The notes under the pieces were generated by a model. It had not been told where the DNA came from and did not search any database. It saw only the letters and a program-made list of their open reading frames with translations. From assembly GCF_028128765.1 (NCBI RefSeq), contig NZ_LBJG01000088.1, positions 62,001 through 126,000 of the forward strand: a stretch of 64,000 bases of DNA. The letters run 5' to 3'. Origin of the DNA: Bradyrhizobium sp. CCBAU 51627. Lineage in GTDB: Bacteria; Pseudomonadota; Alphaproteobacteria; Rhizobiales; Xanthobacteraceae. Positions 7,704 through 16,091 of this stretch are shown here, one piece after another; the first letter of the stretch is position 1; each line of letters starts with the position of its first letter. Both the position numbers and the translations under genes were made by a program.

Positions 7704-8645
7704 TCAGCCGTGCACGATCGCTTTTTCGATCATGCAATGGATGCCCTTGGAGCCGTTGACGGTCTGGGTCACCCGCAGATCGGCCGCGAGACTGCACAGC
7801 GTGTAGGCGTCCTCCCGCGACAGGCCTCTGATCTCGCCGAGCAGCGCGATCATGTCACGCAACGCCCGTACCGCGCATTGGTCGAGGTCGGGGTCCATCG
7901 CCATCGTCATGTAGTGGGTCGGCGTTTCCGCGCGCGGATAGTCGAACCGCAAATCCTTGCGCAGCGTCAGCCGGAAGCGGCCCTGCAGCGCCGTCTCGAT
8001 CGCGGTGACGCAGACCTCGCCGTCGCCCTGAACGCCATGGCCGTCGCCGCAGGAGAACATCGCGCCGGGAACGAACACCGGCAGGTACAATGTGGCGCCC
8101 GCGCCGAGCTCCTTGTTGTCGAGATTGCCGCCCATGGCGCGTGGCACCAGCGAGGAGATGCGGCCCCAGCTCGGGGGCGGCGACACACCCATCACGCCGA
8201 AAAACGGCTTCAAAGGCAGATCGAGGCCCCAGGGCATGCGGCCGACCATCCGCGACCGGTCGAGCGGGATGTTGAGAATGCGCATCTCATGGAAATCGTC
8301 GGGCAGGGTCCCCGACAATGGCTTGATCAGATTCCAGCCCCAATCCTGCCGCAGCTGAACGTCGAGGATTTCGACGGCGAGGACATCGCCGGGCTCGGCA
8401 CCTTCGACCGCGACCGGGCCGGTCAGGATGTGGCCGGGGAGCATGCGTTCGTTCTTGGCATGAACCTCGAACATCTCCGGCGGGATGTGAAACTTGCTGC
8501 GGTCGGGCAGCATGTCGGGACCGCCGCTGATTGTATCGACGGTTACCTCGTCGCCGCTGGCGACGGTCAGAACGGGCTTGAGCGCGGCTTCAAAGAAGCC
8601 CCAATGGCAGGTTTCGGGACTTGAATGCAGGTGGTGATGGGTCAT
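7704..8645 (-). CDS. Acetamidase/formamidase family protein
   Basis: This 313-residue protein belongs to the FmdA/AmdA fold. It begins MTHHHLHSSPETCHWGFF, contains GPVAVEGAEPGDVLAVEILD near residues 79-98, and keeps the family acidic/His cluster FSCGDGHGVQGDGEVCVTAIE. These enzymes hydrolyse short amides such as formamide or acetamide to ammonia and acid in the cytoplasm. The ATG at 8645 matches the family N-terminus; the upstream extension runs into a REP-like repeat. It is divergent from the YdcF-like gene. The exact amide substrate is unknown. Confidence 0.85.
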   Translation of the reverse strand: MTHHHLHSSPETCHWGFFEAALKPVLTVASGDEVTVDTISGGPDMLPDRSKFHIPPEMFEVHAKNERMLPGHILTGPVAVEGAEPGDVLAVEILDVQLRQDWGWNLIKPLSGTLPDDFHEMRILNIPLDRSRMVGRMPWGLDLPLKPFFGVMGVSPPPSWGRISSLVPRAMGGNLDNKELGAGATLYLPVFVPGAMFSCGDGHGVQGDGEVCVTAIETALQGRFRLTLRKDLRFDYPRAETPTHYMTMAMDPDLDQCAVRALRDMIALLGEIRGLSREDAYTLCSLAADLRVTQTVNGSKGIHCMIEKAIVHG

Positions 8646-8679
8646 TGCCGCGTCCAGTCGGTTTGATGAGATCTTGCTT

Positions 8680-8766
8680 TGGCCGGGCTTGACCCGGCAT
8701 TCGATCCTCTTCCAAGAAGCATTCTGAAGATGAGCCGGCGGGTCAAGCCTGCGTCTCACCGGCACG
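8680..8766. repeat. REP-like palindromic repeat (GCCGGGCTTGACCCGGC type)
   Basis: GCCGGGCTTGACCCGGC at 8682-8698 is nearly palindromic itself and is complementary to GGCGGGTCAAGCCTGC about 35 bases later, so the element can fold into a long hairpin. Related elements occur at 15982 and, with a different core, at 25502 and 27627. The annotated ATG of the YdcF-like gene lies inside it. Confidence 0.75.
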
Positions 8767-9590
8767 ACCATTTCGGCGAGGTTCTCCTGTTCTTCGTTCT
8801 TTCCAAGACGCTCGGCGCGGCCGTGCTGCCGATCAATGTTCTGGTCGAGCTCGGGATCATCTCGGTCATGCTGATGGCAACGCGCTTTGCCGGGCTCGGC
8901 CGGAAACTGGCCGCGACCACGCTGGTCCTGCTCGCACTCGCCGCCTTTTCGCCGCTGGGCAATCTCTTGCTCTATCCGCTGGAGTCGCGCTTTGCCCCTT
9001 GGGATCCCTCGCGCGGTGCGCCTGATGGCATCATCGTGCTGGGTGGCTCCGTCGATACCGATCTATCCGCGGCGCATCACACGCCAGTGGTCTCGCACGG
9101 GGCCGATCGCTTGTTCGCACCGGCCGAGCTTGCACGCCGCTATCCGAATGCGCGTATCGTCTTCACCGGGGGGTCCGCGAACCTGGTCTCGACCGGCGCC
9201 AGGGAAGCCGATTATTCGGTCCCGATCCTGGAAAGCATCGGCATCCCGAGGGAGCGCCTGCTTGTGGAGCGGGACTCGCGAAACACGTACGAGAACGCGA
9301 TCTTCACCAAGCGTCTGGTGGCGCCGAAGCCGGGCGAGCGCTGGCTGCTGGTCACTTCGGCCTATCACATGCCGCGTTCGATGGGCCTTTTCCGCAAGGC
9401 CGGATTTGATGTCGAAGCCTATCCGGTCGACTGGCGGATGGGCGGTCGCGGCGATTTGTTCTCGTTCACCAATATCGGCGCGGACGGGCTCGGTCGAACC
9501 GACGTGGCTGCGCGCGAATGGATCGGCCTCGTGGCCTACCGTCTCATGGGCAGAACCAGCGAGTTGCTTCCCGGGCCGGCCAAGGACTAG
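8730..9590 (+). CDS. YdcF/ElyC-like membrane protein (DUF218)
   Basis: The protein has two N-terminal membrane segments (about residues 20-75) followed by a DUF218 domain. The domain motifs are DGIIVLGGSVD, ARIVFTGGSAN, ERDSRNTYENA and WLLVTSAYHMPRSMGLFRKAG. Family members such as SanA and ElyC act at the inner membrane in envelope integrity and polyisoprenoid use. The ATG at 8730 (286 residues) falls inside a REP-like repeat and gives an unusual basic leader. An in-frame CTG at 8787, six bases after a GCGAGG ribosome-site-like word, would give the start LFFVLSKTLG that looks more native. The true start is uncertain. Confidence 0.8.
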   Translation: MSRRVKPASHRHDHFGEVLLFFVLSKTLGAAVLPINVLVELGIISVMLMATRFAGLGRKLAATTLVLLALAAFSPLGNLLLYPLESRFAPWDPSRGAPDGIIVLGGSVDTDLSAAHHTPVVSHGADRLFAPAELARRYPNARIVFTGGSANLVSTGAREADYSVPILESIGIPRERLLVERDSRNTYENAIFTKRLVAPKPGERWLLVTSAYHMPRSMGLFRKAGFDVEAYPVDWRMGGRGDLFSFTNIGADGLGRTDVAAREWIGLVAYRLMGRTSELLPGPAKD

Positions 9591-9631
9591 AACTGGCCTC
9601 AGAAGCAAAATGTCCGCGTCGGGAGGATGCC

Positions 9632-10414
9632 ATGCAGCAGCAGGCCGCTGATACGATCGACCTTGCCGGCCTCGTCGCCGATCTCAACAACCTGTTGCGG
9701 CTGAAGACGACGGTAACAGGCATGAAGCTGTTCGCGCATGCTGCGGACATGGAGGCGATCCCGAAAATCCGGCGGCCGAATGCTGTTCACACCACCGATC
9801 AGATCGTCAGCATGGCTTCGCGCCTTGGCTGGACCGTCGGTATCACCGGCGAGGATCTCGTCGGCAGCCAGTGCCGCGCGGTGATTGGCCTGGCGCCGCA
9901 GGACGAGAAATGGCTCGCGGGAGAAAATTATGTCGGCGTCTGGCATGGCACGCCGGAAGATGCGCGCAAGCGCCAGGAAGCCCTGGACGTGGTGCCGTTC
10001 GGCCAGTACCAGGCGCTCGCGGTCAGTCCGCTCGCAAGCGGCCGGCTCAATCCGCCCGACATCTGCCTCGTCTACGCGACGCCCGGCCAGATGATCATCC
10101 TGATCAACGGCCTGCAATATACCGGCTACAAGAAGTTCGAATGGGGGGTGGTCGGCGAGACCGCCTGCGCGGATTCCTGGGGCCGGGCGCTCAAGACCGG
10201 CGAGCCGAGCCTGTCCTTGCCATGCTATGCCGAACGGCGCTATGGCGGCGTACCGGACGAGGAATTGCTGATGGCCTTGAAGCCTTCGCATCTCGCCAAG
10301 GCAATTGAGGGCATGAAGGCGCTGGCCAAGAACGGCCTGCGCTATCCGATCCCGCCCTATGGAATTCAAAGCGACGTCCGTGCCGGCATGGGCGTGAGTT
10401 ACGCAAAGAAGTAA
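9632..10414 (+). CDS. DUF169 family protein
   Basis: This 260-residue soluble protein has the DUF169 pattern: an N-terminal helical part with LNNLLRLKTTVTGMKLF, a central CxxxxGL-type segment (GSQCRAVIGLAPQDEKWLAGENYVG), PPDICLVYATPGQMIILINGLQY, and a late SLPCYAERRYGG segment. Two or three conserved cysteines suggest a cofactor or metal, but the biochemical role of the family is not established. A good ribosome site (GGGAGG) lies six bases before the ATG. Only nine bases separate it from the next gene, so it probably forms an operon with the two enoyl-reductase-like genes. Confidence 0.8.
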   Translation: MQQQAADTIDLAGLVADLNNLLRLKTTVTGMKLFAHAADMEAIPKIRRPNAVHTTDQIVSMASRLGWTVGITGEDLVGSQCRAVIGLAPQDEKWLAGENYVGVWHGTPEDARKRQEALDVVPFGQYQALAVSPLASGRLNPPDICLVYATPGQMIILINGLQYTGYKKFEWGVVGETACADSWGRALKTGEPSLSLPCYAERRYGGVPDEELLMALKPSHLAKAIEGMKALAKNGLRYPIPPYGIQSDVRAGMGVSYAKK

Positions 10415-10423
10415 AGGCCGACC

Positions 10424-11602
10424 ATGAGCTCTGCGAAGTTCGACATCGTTGTTTATGGCGCGACCGGTTTCACCGGCCAGCTCGTCGCCGAATATCTGGC
10501 GACGCATTACAGGGGCGATGCCTCGCTGAAATGGGCGATGGCGGGCCGCAGCCTCGAGAAGCTGAAATCCGTGCGCGACGCCATCGGTGCACCCGCCGAT
10601 ACGCCGCTGATCGTCGCCGATGCGTCCGATGCGGCTTCGCTGAAGGCGATGGTGGAGCAGACGAAGTCAGTGATCACGACGGTCGGTCCGTATCAGCTCT
10701 ATGGTGAGGATTTGCTCGCCGCCTGCGTTGCGACGGGTACGGATTATTTCGATCTTTGCGGCGAGCCGATCTGGATGCGGCAGATGATCGACAAGTATGA
10801 GGCTGCCGCAAAGGACAGCGGCGCACGCATCGTGTTCTCCTGTGGCTTCGATTCCGTGCCGTTCGAGCTCGGCACGTTCTTCGTGCAGGAAGAGGCCAAG
10901 CGGGTGTTTGGCGCGCCCGCCGCGCGCGTGAAAGGTCGCGTACGCGACATGCGCGGCACGCTGTCGGGCGGCACCGCGGCGAGCGCAAAGGCGACCTTCG
11001 ATGCCGTTGCCAAGGACATGAGCCTGGTCGCGATCCTGAACGATCCGTTCGCGCTGACGCCGGGCTTCACCGGCCCCAAGCAGCCGAGGGGGAACAAGCC
11101 GCTCGTCGAGGAAGATCTGCAATCCTGGGCGGCGCCCTTCATGATGGCGCTGATCAACACCCGCAACGTGCACCGCTCCAACATGCTGATGGGCTTTCCC
11201 TATGGCCGGGACTTCGTCTACGACGAGATGGTCCTGACCGGACCCGGCGAGAAAGGCGAGGCCAACGCCAGGCGCGTGATGGCGGCCAACGCCGAGAAGA
11301 CCGGTCCGAGCGCGCCGAAGCCGGGCGAGGGACCGTCGAAGGAAGAGCGCGAGAACGGGCTGTTCAATTTGCTCTATGTCGCAATTGCGCCGGACGGCCG
11401 CATGGTCCGCGCCGGCGTCACCGGTGATCGCGATCCCGGCTACGGCTCGACCTCGAAGATGATTTCCGAATGCGCGATCTGCATGCTGCGCGATGCAACG
11501 GACGTTGCCGCCGGCTTCTGGACGCCAGGCGCAGCGATGCAGCACAAGCTGATCAAGCGGCTGCGGGACAATGCAGGCCTGACATTCGAGGTGGAAGCGT
11601 AA
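10424..11602 (+). CDS. Saccharopine dehydrogenase-like / trans-acting enoyl reductase family protein, copy 1
   Basis: This 392-residue oxidoreductase carries an N-terminal Rossmann fold (VYGATGFTGQLVAEYL, nucleotide loop at residues 12-18) and the long C-terminal region of the trans-acting enoyl reductase group. The family includes mycobacterial partners of polyketide synthases. It shares the motifs TVGPYQLYG, DYFDLCGEP and FSCGFDSVPFELG with the next gene over its full length. No polyketide synthase is nearby, so the substrate is probably a soluble or CoA-linked enone; this is inference. It appears cotranscribed with the DUF169 gene before it and the paralogue after it. Confidence 0.8.
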   Translation: MSSAKFDIVVYGATGFTGQLVAEYLATHYRGDASLKWAMAGRSLEKLKSVRDAIGAPADTPLIVADASDAASLKAMVEQTKSVITTVGPYQLYGEDLLAACVATGTDYFDLCGEPIWMRQMIDKYEAAAKDSGARIVFSCGFDSVPFELGTFFVQEEAKRVFGAPAARVKGRVRDMRGTLSGGTAASAKATFDAVAKDMSLVAILNDPFALTPGFTGPKQPRGNKPLVEEDLQSWAAPFMMALINTRNVHRSNMLMGFPYGRDFVYDEMVLTGPGEKGEANARRVMAANAEKTGPSAPKPGEGPSKEERENGLFNLLYVAIAPDGRMVRAGVTGDRDPGYGSTSKMISECAICMLRDATDVAAGFWTPGAAMQHKLIKRLRDNAGLTFEVEA

Positions 11603-11607
11603 GGTCC

Positions 11608-12783
11608 GTGTCCGCAAAGTTCGACATCGTCGTCTGCGGCGCAACTGGATACACCGGCCAGCTCGTAGCCGAGTATCTCGCCGCGCATTACGTCGGTGAC
11701 GGGGCGCCGGCATGGGCGATGGCCGGGCGGAGCAGAGACAAGCTCGCCTCGGTTCGCGATGCGATCGGCGCGCCCGCGGACACGCCGCTCATCGTGGCCG
11801 ACGCGGCCGATCCTGCATCGCTGCGGGCGATGGTGGATCAGGCAAAGCTGGTGGTCACCACGGTCGGTCCCTACCAGCTTTACGGCTCCGATCTGCTGGC
11901 CGCCTGCGTCGCCGGTGGTACCGACTACATGGATCTCTGCGGCGAGCCGATCTGGCTGAAACAGATGATCGACAGGCATGAGGCGGCCGCCAAGGCGAGC
12001 GGCGCGCGCATCATGTTCTCCTGCGGCTTCGATTCCATCCCCTTCGAGCTCGGTACGTTCTTCGTGCAGGAGGAGGCGAGGCGCGTGTTCGGAGCACCAG
12101 CGCCCCGCGTCAAGGGACGCGTCCGCGACCTCAGCTGGAAGTTCTCCGGCGGCACGTCGGCGAGCGCAAGGGTCACCTTTGAAGCCGTCGCACAGGACCT
12201 CAGCCTGGTGCCGATCCTCAAGGACCCCTTTGCGTTCACGCCCGGATTCGAAGGACCCAAGCAGCCGCGCGGCAACAAGCCTGTTTTCGAGGAAGACCTG
12301 CAATCCTGGTCCGCCCCGTTCGCGATGGCGATGTTGAACACGCGCAACGTCCATCGCTCGAACATGCTGATGGGATTCCCCTATGGCAGGCATTTCGTCT
12401 ACGACGAGATGGTGCTGACGGGGGCGGGCGACGAAGGACTGGCCAACGCCAAGCGCGTGATGGCCGCCAACAGCGAAAAGACCGGTCCCGAGGCGCTCAA
12501 GCCGGGCGAGGGGCCGTCGAAGGAAGAGCGCGACGCCGGTCATTATGACCTGCTCTATATCGCAATCGCACCTGACGGCCGCCAGGTTCGCGCGGCAGTG
12601 AAGGGCGATCTCGATCCGGGCTATGCATCAACGGCGAAGATGATTTCGGAATGCGCGGTGTGCCTGCTGCGCGACACCCCTGATGTTCCGGCTGGTCTGT
12701 GGACCCCAGGCGCGGCGATGCAGCACAAGCTGATCAGGCGGTTGGTCGATCATGCCGGGCTGAGGTTTGAGGTGGAGGCGTAG
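11608..12783 (+). CDS. Saccharopine dehydrogenase-like / trans-acting enoyl reductase family protein, copy 2
   Basis: This 391-residue product is a tandem paralogue of the preceding gene, mostly identical in alignment by eye from VSAKFDIVVCGATGYTGQ to the shared end FEVEA. The start is GTG at 11608, five bases after the previous stop codon; an earlier frame start would overlap the neighbour and is not needed. Both copies keep the nucleotide-binding loop and the NVHRSNMLMGFPYGR segment, so both look functional. They differ around the middle (RVKGRVRDLSWKFSGGTSA here, MRGTLSGGTAA in copy 1), which may reflect different substrates. A repeat follows directly. Confidence 0.85.
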   Translation: MSAKFDIVVCGATGYTGQLVAEYLAAHYVGDGAPAWAMAGRSRDKLASVRDAIGAPADTPLIVADAADPASLRAMVDQAKLVVTTVGPYQLYGSDLLAACVAGGTDYMDLCGEPIWLKQMIDRHEAAAKASGARIMFSCGFDSIPFELGTFFVQEEARRVFGAPAPRVKGRVRDLSWKFSGGTSASARVTFEAVAQDLSLVPILKDPFAFTPGFEGPKQPRGNKPVFEEDLQSWSAPFAMAMLNTRNVHRSNMLMGFPYGRHFVYDEMVLTGAGDEGLANAKRVMAANSEKTGPEALKPGEGPSKEERDAGHYDLLYIAIAPDGRQVRAAVKGDLDPGYASTAKMISECAVCLLRDTPDVPAGLWTPGAAMQHKLIRRLVDHAGLRFEVEA

Positions 12784-12794
12784 GTCGGCTCTCG

Positions 12795-12888
12795 TGGGGT
12801 GGGCAAAGGCGCACCGCGCCGTGCCCACCATCTCTCAATGATCGATAAAAGACGTGGGCACGCTTCGCTTTGCCCACCCTACGGCAGT
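12795..12888. repeat. REP-like repeat (GTGGGCAAAG... type)
   Basis: Two inverted segments (GGGTGGGCAAAGGCGCACCG and, later, CTTCGCTTTGCCCACCCT) flank a short AT-rich centre with GTGCCCACC and GTGGGCAC in between. The element lies between convergent genes and could form a cruciform or terminate both transcripts. It is a common intergenic type in Bradyrhizobium. Confidence 0.75.
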
Positions 12889-12898
12889 GTCCGTGGAG

Positions 12899-14095
12899 CT
12901 ACGCTGCCCGCGCATCGTAGGCGTACATGAACTCCATGCCCTTCGATCCCAGCGGCAACAGCAGTTTGATCATCTGATTGCGCATCCATGCACCGGTGGC
13001 GCTGAATTCGCGCTTGTTGTTGCCGTTGCGGCGGGCGATGGCGACGATCTTTTCGGCGCGGGGGCGCCGCTCGGCCTCGAAGGCCTGGAAGGTGGCGGTC
13101 AGCTCCTGGCCCTCCTGCATCAATCGGGCGAGCCGCATCGCATCTTCCAGTGCCAGCGAGGCGCCCTGGCCGGCGTGGGGGCTGGTCGCATGCGCGGCAT
13201 CGCCGATCAGCAGCGAGCGCTTGCGCGACCAGGTCGGCAAGGTCGCGACGTCGAGCGTGTCGGTGACCACGATGTTCTCGGCCGCCTCGATGATGGCGGG
13301 GATCGGATCATGCCAGCCGTGATGGAAACCGCGCAGGTGCTGCTTCAGCGTCCGCTTGTCGAGGGCTCGGAACATCGCGGCATCCATGCCGTGCGCCGGC
13401 TGCGTGCTCCACCACATCGCGCCGTCCTTCGGATCCGGACTGCAATAGCCGTAACCAAAGAAGCCGCTCTGTCCGAACGTCGTCTCGACACGCCCGCCGA
13501 TCGCTCTTCCGGTGAGGACAGCGTGCGGCACGAAACCGCCAAAGCCAATCAGGCCGGTGTTGAAGGGTTTTGGCCCATCAGGCACCACTTGGCGCCGCGT
13601 GACCGAGTGCACGCCGTCGGCGCCGATCAGGAAGTCGCCCTCGGCGGTGGTGCCATCGGCAAAATAGGCGATGATCGGCTGGTCGCCGCGATCTTCGATC
13701 TTGATCAGGCGCTTGTCGAAGTAGAGCGAGACACAGGCGCACCAAGCCTTGTCGATCAGGATCTCGTTCAGCGTCGCGCGGCACATATTAACGGCCGGCT
13801 GGCCAAACCGCCGTTCCATGTCGCGGTTGATCGAGCCGAGCCGTTGGCCTTCTTGCGAATAGAAATCGAAGGACTCCGCGATGGAGCCGCGGCTGATCAA
13901 CTCGTCCGCGAGCCCGACCTCGTCCATGACATGCATGCCGTTCGGCGCGATCTGCAGCCCGCCGCCGATACCCTTCGAATAGGGCCAAGCTTCGTAGATC
14001 GCCGATTCGATGCCGGCGCGTCGCAGCAGGATCGCGGCGACGGGCCCGGCGATGCCGGCGCCGATGATCAGGGCTTTGCGGGGACGATGAGGCAT
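12899..14095 (-). CDS. FAD-dependent aromatic-type monooxygenase
   Basis: This 398-residue group A flavoprotein monooxygenase has the GxGxxG dinucleotide motif at 12-17 (IIGAGIAG), the DG motif (FLIGADGVHSVTR) and the GD motif (LLIGDAAHATSPHAGQGASLALEDA). Such enzymes use NAD(P)H and O2 to hydroxylate aromatic or similar rings. It is divergent from a MarR-family gene, and a perfect palindrome lies in the gap, so expression is probably repressed by that regulator until its ligand appears. The substrate is unknown. Confidence 0.9.
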   Translation of the reverse strand: MPHRPRKALIIGAGIAGPVAAILLRRAGIESAIYEAWPYSKGIGGGLQIAPNGMHVMDEVGLADELISRGSIAESFDFYSQEGQRLGSINRDMERRFGQPAVNMCRATLNEILIDKAWCACVSLYFDKRLIKIEDRGDQPIIAYFADGTTAEGDFLIGADGVHSVTRRQVVPDGPKPFNTGLIGFGGFVPHAVLTGRAIGGRVETTFGQSGFFGYGYCSPDPKDGAMWWSTQPAHGMDAAMFRALDKRTLKQHLRGFHHGWHDPIPAIIEAAENIVVTDTLDVATLPTWSRKRSLLIGDAAHATSPHAGQGASLALEDAMRLARLMQEGQELTATFQAFEAERRPRAEKIVAIARRNGNNKREFSATGAWMRNQMIKLLLPLGSKGMEFMYAYDARAA

Positions 14096-14137
14096 TGGCT
14101 TGCTCCCGACGTTTCCGTGGTGCTAGGAGAAATTAAG

Positions 14138-14158
14138 GTCACTAAATCTCTTAGTGAC
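14138..14158. promoter_or_regulatory. MarR-type operator: perfect inverted repeat
   Basis: GTCACTAA and TTAGTGAC form perfect eight-base arms around a five-base centre, 43 bases before the monooxygenase ATG and 35 bases before the MarR start. An overlapping pair of direct repeats, GACTAAGATAT at 14156-14166 and 14172-14182, lies 16 bases apart, adding a second potential half-site towards the MarR gene. Confidence 0.75.
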
Positions 14159-14192
14159 TAAGATATATATCGACTAAGATATGAGGTGAGCC

Positions 14193-14711
14193 TTGTCAAG
14201 GACGAAGGCGCGCGCAGCGTTGCTGGGGGAATTGGAAGAGGCGATGCGACGTTCGTCCGCGCAGGGCGTGCTCTACGGGCAAACCGTTGCGAACGTGGCC
14301 GGTATTGCCAATTCCGACCTCGAATGCATGGACATTCTCTATCTTGAGGGACGCGTGACCGCCGGACGGCTCGCCGAGGTCACGGGATTGACGACCGGCG
14401 CCATCACCGGCGTGGTCGATCGGCTCGAGAAGGCGGGGCTGGTCCGCCGCGAGCGGGACGAAGCCGATCGCCGCAAGGTCTACATCGCGGTCGTGCCCGA
14501 GACCGCGATGAAGATCGGCCAGCTCTACGTGCCGATGCAGCAGGCGATGGAGAAGGTATTCAATGCCTATTCCGACGAGGAGTTGCGTCTGCTGCTACGT
14601 TTCGCCAATGAAGGCTACAAGGGCGTGGTCGCAGCGACCGCGGCGTTGAAGAGCCTGCTCGACACGCCGCCGGAGAAGCGCCCCGATCTCAAGCTGAAGA
14701 AGCGTCGTTAA
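14193..14711 (+). CDS. MarR family transcriptional regulator
   Basis: This 172-residue regulator has a winged helix-turn-helix with the usual segments (VTAGRLAEVTGLTTGAITGVVDRLEKAGLVRRERDEADRRKVYIAV). The start is a TTG at 14193 with GAGGTGAG four bases upstream; the in-frame ATG near 14181 is followed by a stop two codons later. It is divergent from the FAD monooxygenase gene and shares the palindromic operator between them, so it most likely represses the monooxygenase and itself. Its 3' end overlaps the convergent ligase-like gene by 23 bases. Confidence 0.85.
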   Translation: MSRTKARAALLGELEEAMRRSSAQGVLYGQTVANVAGIANSDLECMDILYLEGRVTAGRLAEVTGLTTGAITGVVDRLEKAGLVRRERDEADRRKVYIAVVPETAMKIGQLYVPMQQAMEKVFNAYSDEELRLLLRFANEGYKGVVAATAALKSLLDTPPEKRPDLKLKKRR

Positions 14712-15939
14712 TCCTGTAGGCCTGCGCGGCCGCGATCATTCCCCACATCGCGCCCAGCATCATCCAGAAGTGCCGCCAGTGGTCGGTGTCGATCACGAAG
14801 CTTTCGCCGACGGTGCCGACGAAGGCCGAGAACACCGCCAGATACGCGCGCTGCCAGGGCACGCGGACGAAGATGTGGCGAAAGCCTGTGATCACGGTGG
14901 TGAAGACCAGCGCGGGATAGCAGACACCGGAGAGCCAGCCGCCGGACATGAAGGCGTTCAGGTAGGAATTGTGGGTGTCTTCGGGAAAGAAGCGGTGGAA
15001 TTGCAAGGGACCGATGCCGAACGGCAGGTCCAGCGCCATTTCCGCACCAAGAATGTGCCGGCCGAACCGGCCGAAGCGGCCTTCATCATAGCTCTGGTCG
15101 AAGCTCGCGCGTTGCTTGAACATCTCGGCAATGGAATCGAATGATAGCAGGACCGCGATCAGCGCCAGGCCCAGCACCAGGGCGACGATGGCCATGACGA
15201 TGATGCGCGAGCGTTGCGCATTGGTGCGGCTGGTCAAGACCATCAGCGCCAGCATGAACGCCGAGGTCAAGATCAAGCCGCCCCAAGCGGCGCGGGAGAA
15301 GGCGAGCAGGATCGCCAGCGACATGACGCCGAAGGCGACAACGTTGCGGAAAGCCCTGGCCAGCTTGTCCGAGACCACGCTCTGAAGCGCAAACAGCGCC
15401 GGCAGGATCAGGAAGGCGCCGAGCACGTTCGGGTCCTTGAACGTGCCGCGCGCGCGTCCATAGAGCGTGAGGAGGTCGTCGCCGCCGGGAACCAGGTGGA
15501 AGTAGCCGGCAATCGCCGAAAGCGAGGCGACCATCGCACCGACCACGAGGCCGCGGCGCAGCATGTCGAGCCGCGCCGTCGTGTCCTCGGACGTGACCAT
15601 GGCAAAGAACACAACGGTTACCGCCATGTACCAGGAGGTCGCGATCCAGCTCGCGACCTCGGACTGGTCGAGCAGCGGGATCGCGCTGATGGTGTAGCCG
15701 ACATTGAGCAGGACCAGGGCCAGCACCAGCGGCATCAGCACCAGCCGCAGGCGCAGCCCGGTGGCGAAGAAGGCCACGGTGGCGAGCAGCGTCACGATCT
15801 CGTAGGGGCTTGGCTCGATGAAGACGATCGCCCCTGAGGCCCCGACCAGCCACACCAGCGCGCGCTGGAGGGCCAGCACGCCGGGGCCAGCCGGCGCGGC
15901 TACAGTTATTTCCCGGGCGGTCGCCGCATAGGCCATCAC
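14689..15939 (-). CDS. O-antigen ligase/polymerase-like membrane protein (Wzy/WaaL family)
   Basis: This 416-residue integral membrane protein has about ten hydrophobic segments and the large loop that precedes the conserved His motif (FPEDTHNSYLNAFMSGGW near residues 315-332). The DPNVLGAFL and RAAWGG segments are also family-typical. Such proteins polymerise or ligate lipid-linked polysaccharide at the outer face of the inner membrane. It starts the exopolysaccharide locus and is separated from the sugar transferase by a REP-like element. Ligase versus polymerase activity cannot be decided from sequence. The start may be either of two adjacent ATG codons (15939 or 15936). Confidence 0.85.
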   Translation of the reverse strand: MMAYAATAREITVAAPAGPGVLALQRALVWLVGASGAIVFIEPSPYEIVTLLATVAFFATGLRLRLVLMPLVLALVLLNVGYTISAIPLLDQSEVASWIATSWYMAVTVVFFAMVTSEDTTARLDMLRRGLVVGAMVASLSAIAGYFHLVPGGDDLLTLYGRARGTFKDPNVLGAFLILPALFALQSVVSDKLARAFRNVVAFGVMSLAILLAFSRAAWGGLILTSAFMLALMVLTSRTNAQRSRIIVMAIVALVLGLALIAVLLSFDSIAEMFKQRASFDQSYDEGRFGRFGRHILGAEMALDLPFGIGPLQFHRFFPEDTHNSYLNAFMSGGWLSGVCYPALVFTTVITGFRHIFVRVPWQRAYLAVFSAFVGTVGESFVIDTDHWRHFWMMLGAMWGMIAAAQAYRINDASSA

Positions 15940-15981
15940 ACGCTCATACGCTTACGCAACTCGTACGCCACAAACACTGCT

Positions 15982-16085
15982 GTCATCGCCCGGCTTGACC
16001 GGGCGATCCAGTACTCAGCAGCGCGCATTGGAGAAGATGGCCGGCGCTGCGGGGTACTGGATGCCCCGCCTTCGCGGGGCATGAC
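15982..16085. repeat. REP-like palindromic repeat with nested hairpins
   Basis: CGCCCGGCTTGACCGGGCG is followed by ATCCAGTA, and about 50 bases later by TACTGGAT and CCCCGCCTTCGCGGGG. The two halves are complementary, so the whole element can fold into one long hairpin with two capped arms. This is the classic Bradyrhizobium intergenic repeat and shares the GGCTTGACC core with the one at 8680. Confidence 0.85.
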
Positions 16086-16091
16086 GAAAAC

